Assembly: GCF_009467825.1 (NCBI RefSeq)
Contig: NZ_WIOK01000001.1
Coordinates: 248,001-312,000, forward strand
Length of the DNA: 64,000 bases
Reading direction: 5' to 3'
Source: Cyclobacterium xiamenense
Lineage (GTDB): Bacteria > Bacteroidota > Bacteroidia > Cytophagales > Cyclobacteriaceae
In this document: piece after piece, positions 63,587 through 64,000 of the stretch
Position numbering within the stretch: position 1 is the first letter of the stretch
Layout of the letters: each line of letters starts with the position of its first letter
The notes under the pieces: generated by a model
Database searches by the model: none
What the model was told of the DNA's origin: nothing
What the model saw: the letters and a program-made list of their open reading frames with translations, nothing else
Program-made: the position numbers and the translations under genes

Positions 63587-64000
63587 ATGGAAGACGTACT
63601 GTTTGACTTTATCGCCAGATACATTTCCCTGACGGAGGAAGAGAAAAAGGCCCTGATTGATTTGGACTTGTTTCACTCGGCAAAAAAGGGAGCGGTCTTA
63701 CTCGAAGAGGGGCAACGTTCCAAACAGGGATATTTTGTCCTGAAGGGCTGTATTCGGACGCATTATACCATAGAGGGAGTGGAAAAGACGACTGCATTTT
63801 TTACCGAAATGGAAGGCCTGACCCCTCCCTGTGTGCTGGACGGCAAGCCCTCTACTTACGCCGTTTCCTGCGTGGAAGACACGATTCTTACGATTTCCGA
63901 CCCGAGCATGGAAGCCGAAATTTTTCAAAAATTCCCCAAGTTTGAAACCATGTGCCGGGTCTTGTCCGAAGAATTGTTGGTGAAACAACAAATGGATTTC
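63587..64000 (+). CDS. Crp/Fnr-family transcriptional regulator, 3' end beyond the window
   Basis: ATG 63587 opens a frame that runs off the window edge after 138 codons with no stop. It encodes a cyclic-nucleotide-binding-type beta roll: opening helix (YISLTEEEKKALIDL), LLEEGQRSKQGYFVLKGCIRTHY (about 39-60; a typical Bacteroidota Crp pattern), EGVEKTTAFFTE, and SCVEDTILTISD, followed by the start of the long dimer helix. The DNA-binding C-terminus is missing from the window. Such regulators in Bacteroidota often lack a true cAMP site. Targets cannot be inferred. Confidence 0.85.
   Translation, partial: MEDVLFDFIARYISLTEEEKKALIDLDLFHSAKKGAVLLEEGQRSKQGYFVLKGCIRTHYTIEGVEKTTAFFTEMEGLTPPCVLDGKPSTYAVSCVEDTILTISDPSMEAEIFQKFPKFETMCRVLSEELLVKQQMDF

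Overview
The window looks like a chromosome segment of a free-living Bacteroidota bacterium, most likely of the Cytophagales (a Cyclobacteriaceae-like lineage is my guess). The reasons are type IX secretion C-terminal sorting domains on several secreted proteins, the bacillithiol enzyme BshA, a TonB-dependent receptor, a GH3/beta-lactamase fusion, an OdhB with two lipoyl domains, start codons mostly without Shine-Dalgarno sequences, and a few TAnnTTTG promoter -7 elements. Base composition looks even, near 48-50% GC by eye.

Layout. 1-8.7 kb: a tightly packed catabolic operon on the + strand (cut by the window start) with a PLP lyase, a DHDPS/NanA-type aldolase, a RraA-type aldolase, RidA, an M81 amidohydrolase fused to an SMP-30 lactonase, a Gfo/Idh dehydrogenase and a Kelch mutarotase fused to a sodium symporter. 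8.7-22 kb: MscS-type channel, DegQ protease, calcium-loop FG-GAP lipoprotein, tRNA-Val followed by a broken GIY-YIG nuclease, TonB receptor, M1 peptidase, secreted VOC protein and a CtpA protease. 22-29 kb: RIC-like hemerythrin protein, RuvX, peptide deformylase, omega-amidase, an FG-GAP T9SS protein and MurF. 28.5-34.4 kb: the complete 2-oxoglutarate dehydrogenase operon (E1-E2-E3). 34.7-40.6 kb: epimerase-like protein, fatty acid hydroxylase, BshA and the GH3/beta-lactamase fusion. 40.9-51 kb: membrane protein, MutL, two rhomboids, TetR regulator, RlmN, sulfatase, ClpB. 51-57.3 kb: glutaminase, then a planctomycete-style set (TIM-barrel isomerase, DUF1501, PSCyt1/DUF1549/DUF1553). 57.3-64 kb: accessory end with a CBM6/Big repeat protein built from 678-bp repeats, a long gene-poor stretch, a secreted S51 peptidase, a four-blade beta-flower gene split by an amber codon, and the start of a Crp/Fnr regulator.

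How it fits together. Core metabolism and housekeeping occupy the middle. The two ends are accessory. The first operon reads as a self-contained uptake and breakdown route: sodium-driven import and anomer interconversion (mutarotase-SSS), oxidation (Gfo/Idh), lactone and amide or ring opening (SMP-30/M81), aldol or decarboxylase chemistry (DHDPS, RraA), and elimination with imine clearance (PLP lyase plus RidA). The substrate is unknown; an amino-sugar acid, sialic-acid-like or lactam/lactone compound would fit. This is the best candidate here for an undescribed pathway.

Limits: all functional calls come from reading motifs and family resemblance by eye. No database search, folding or alignment was run, and residue positions are counted by hand.
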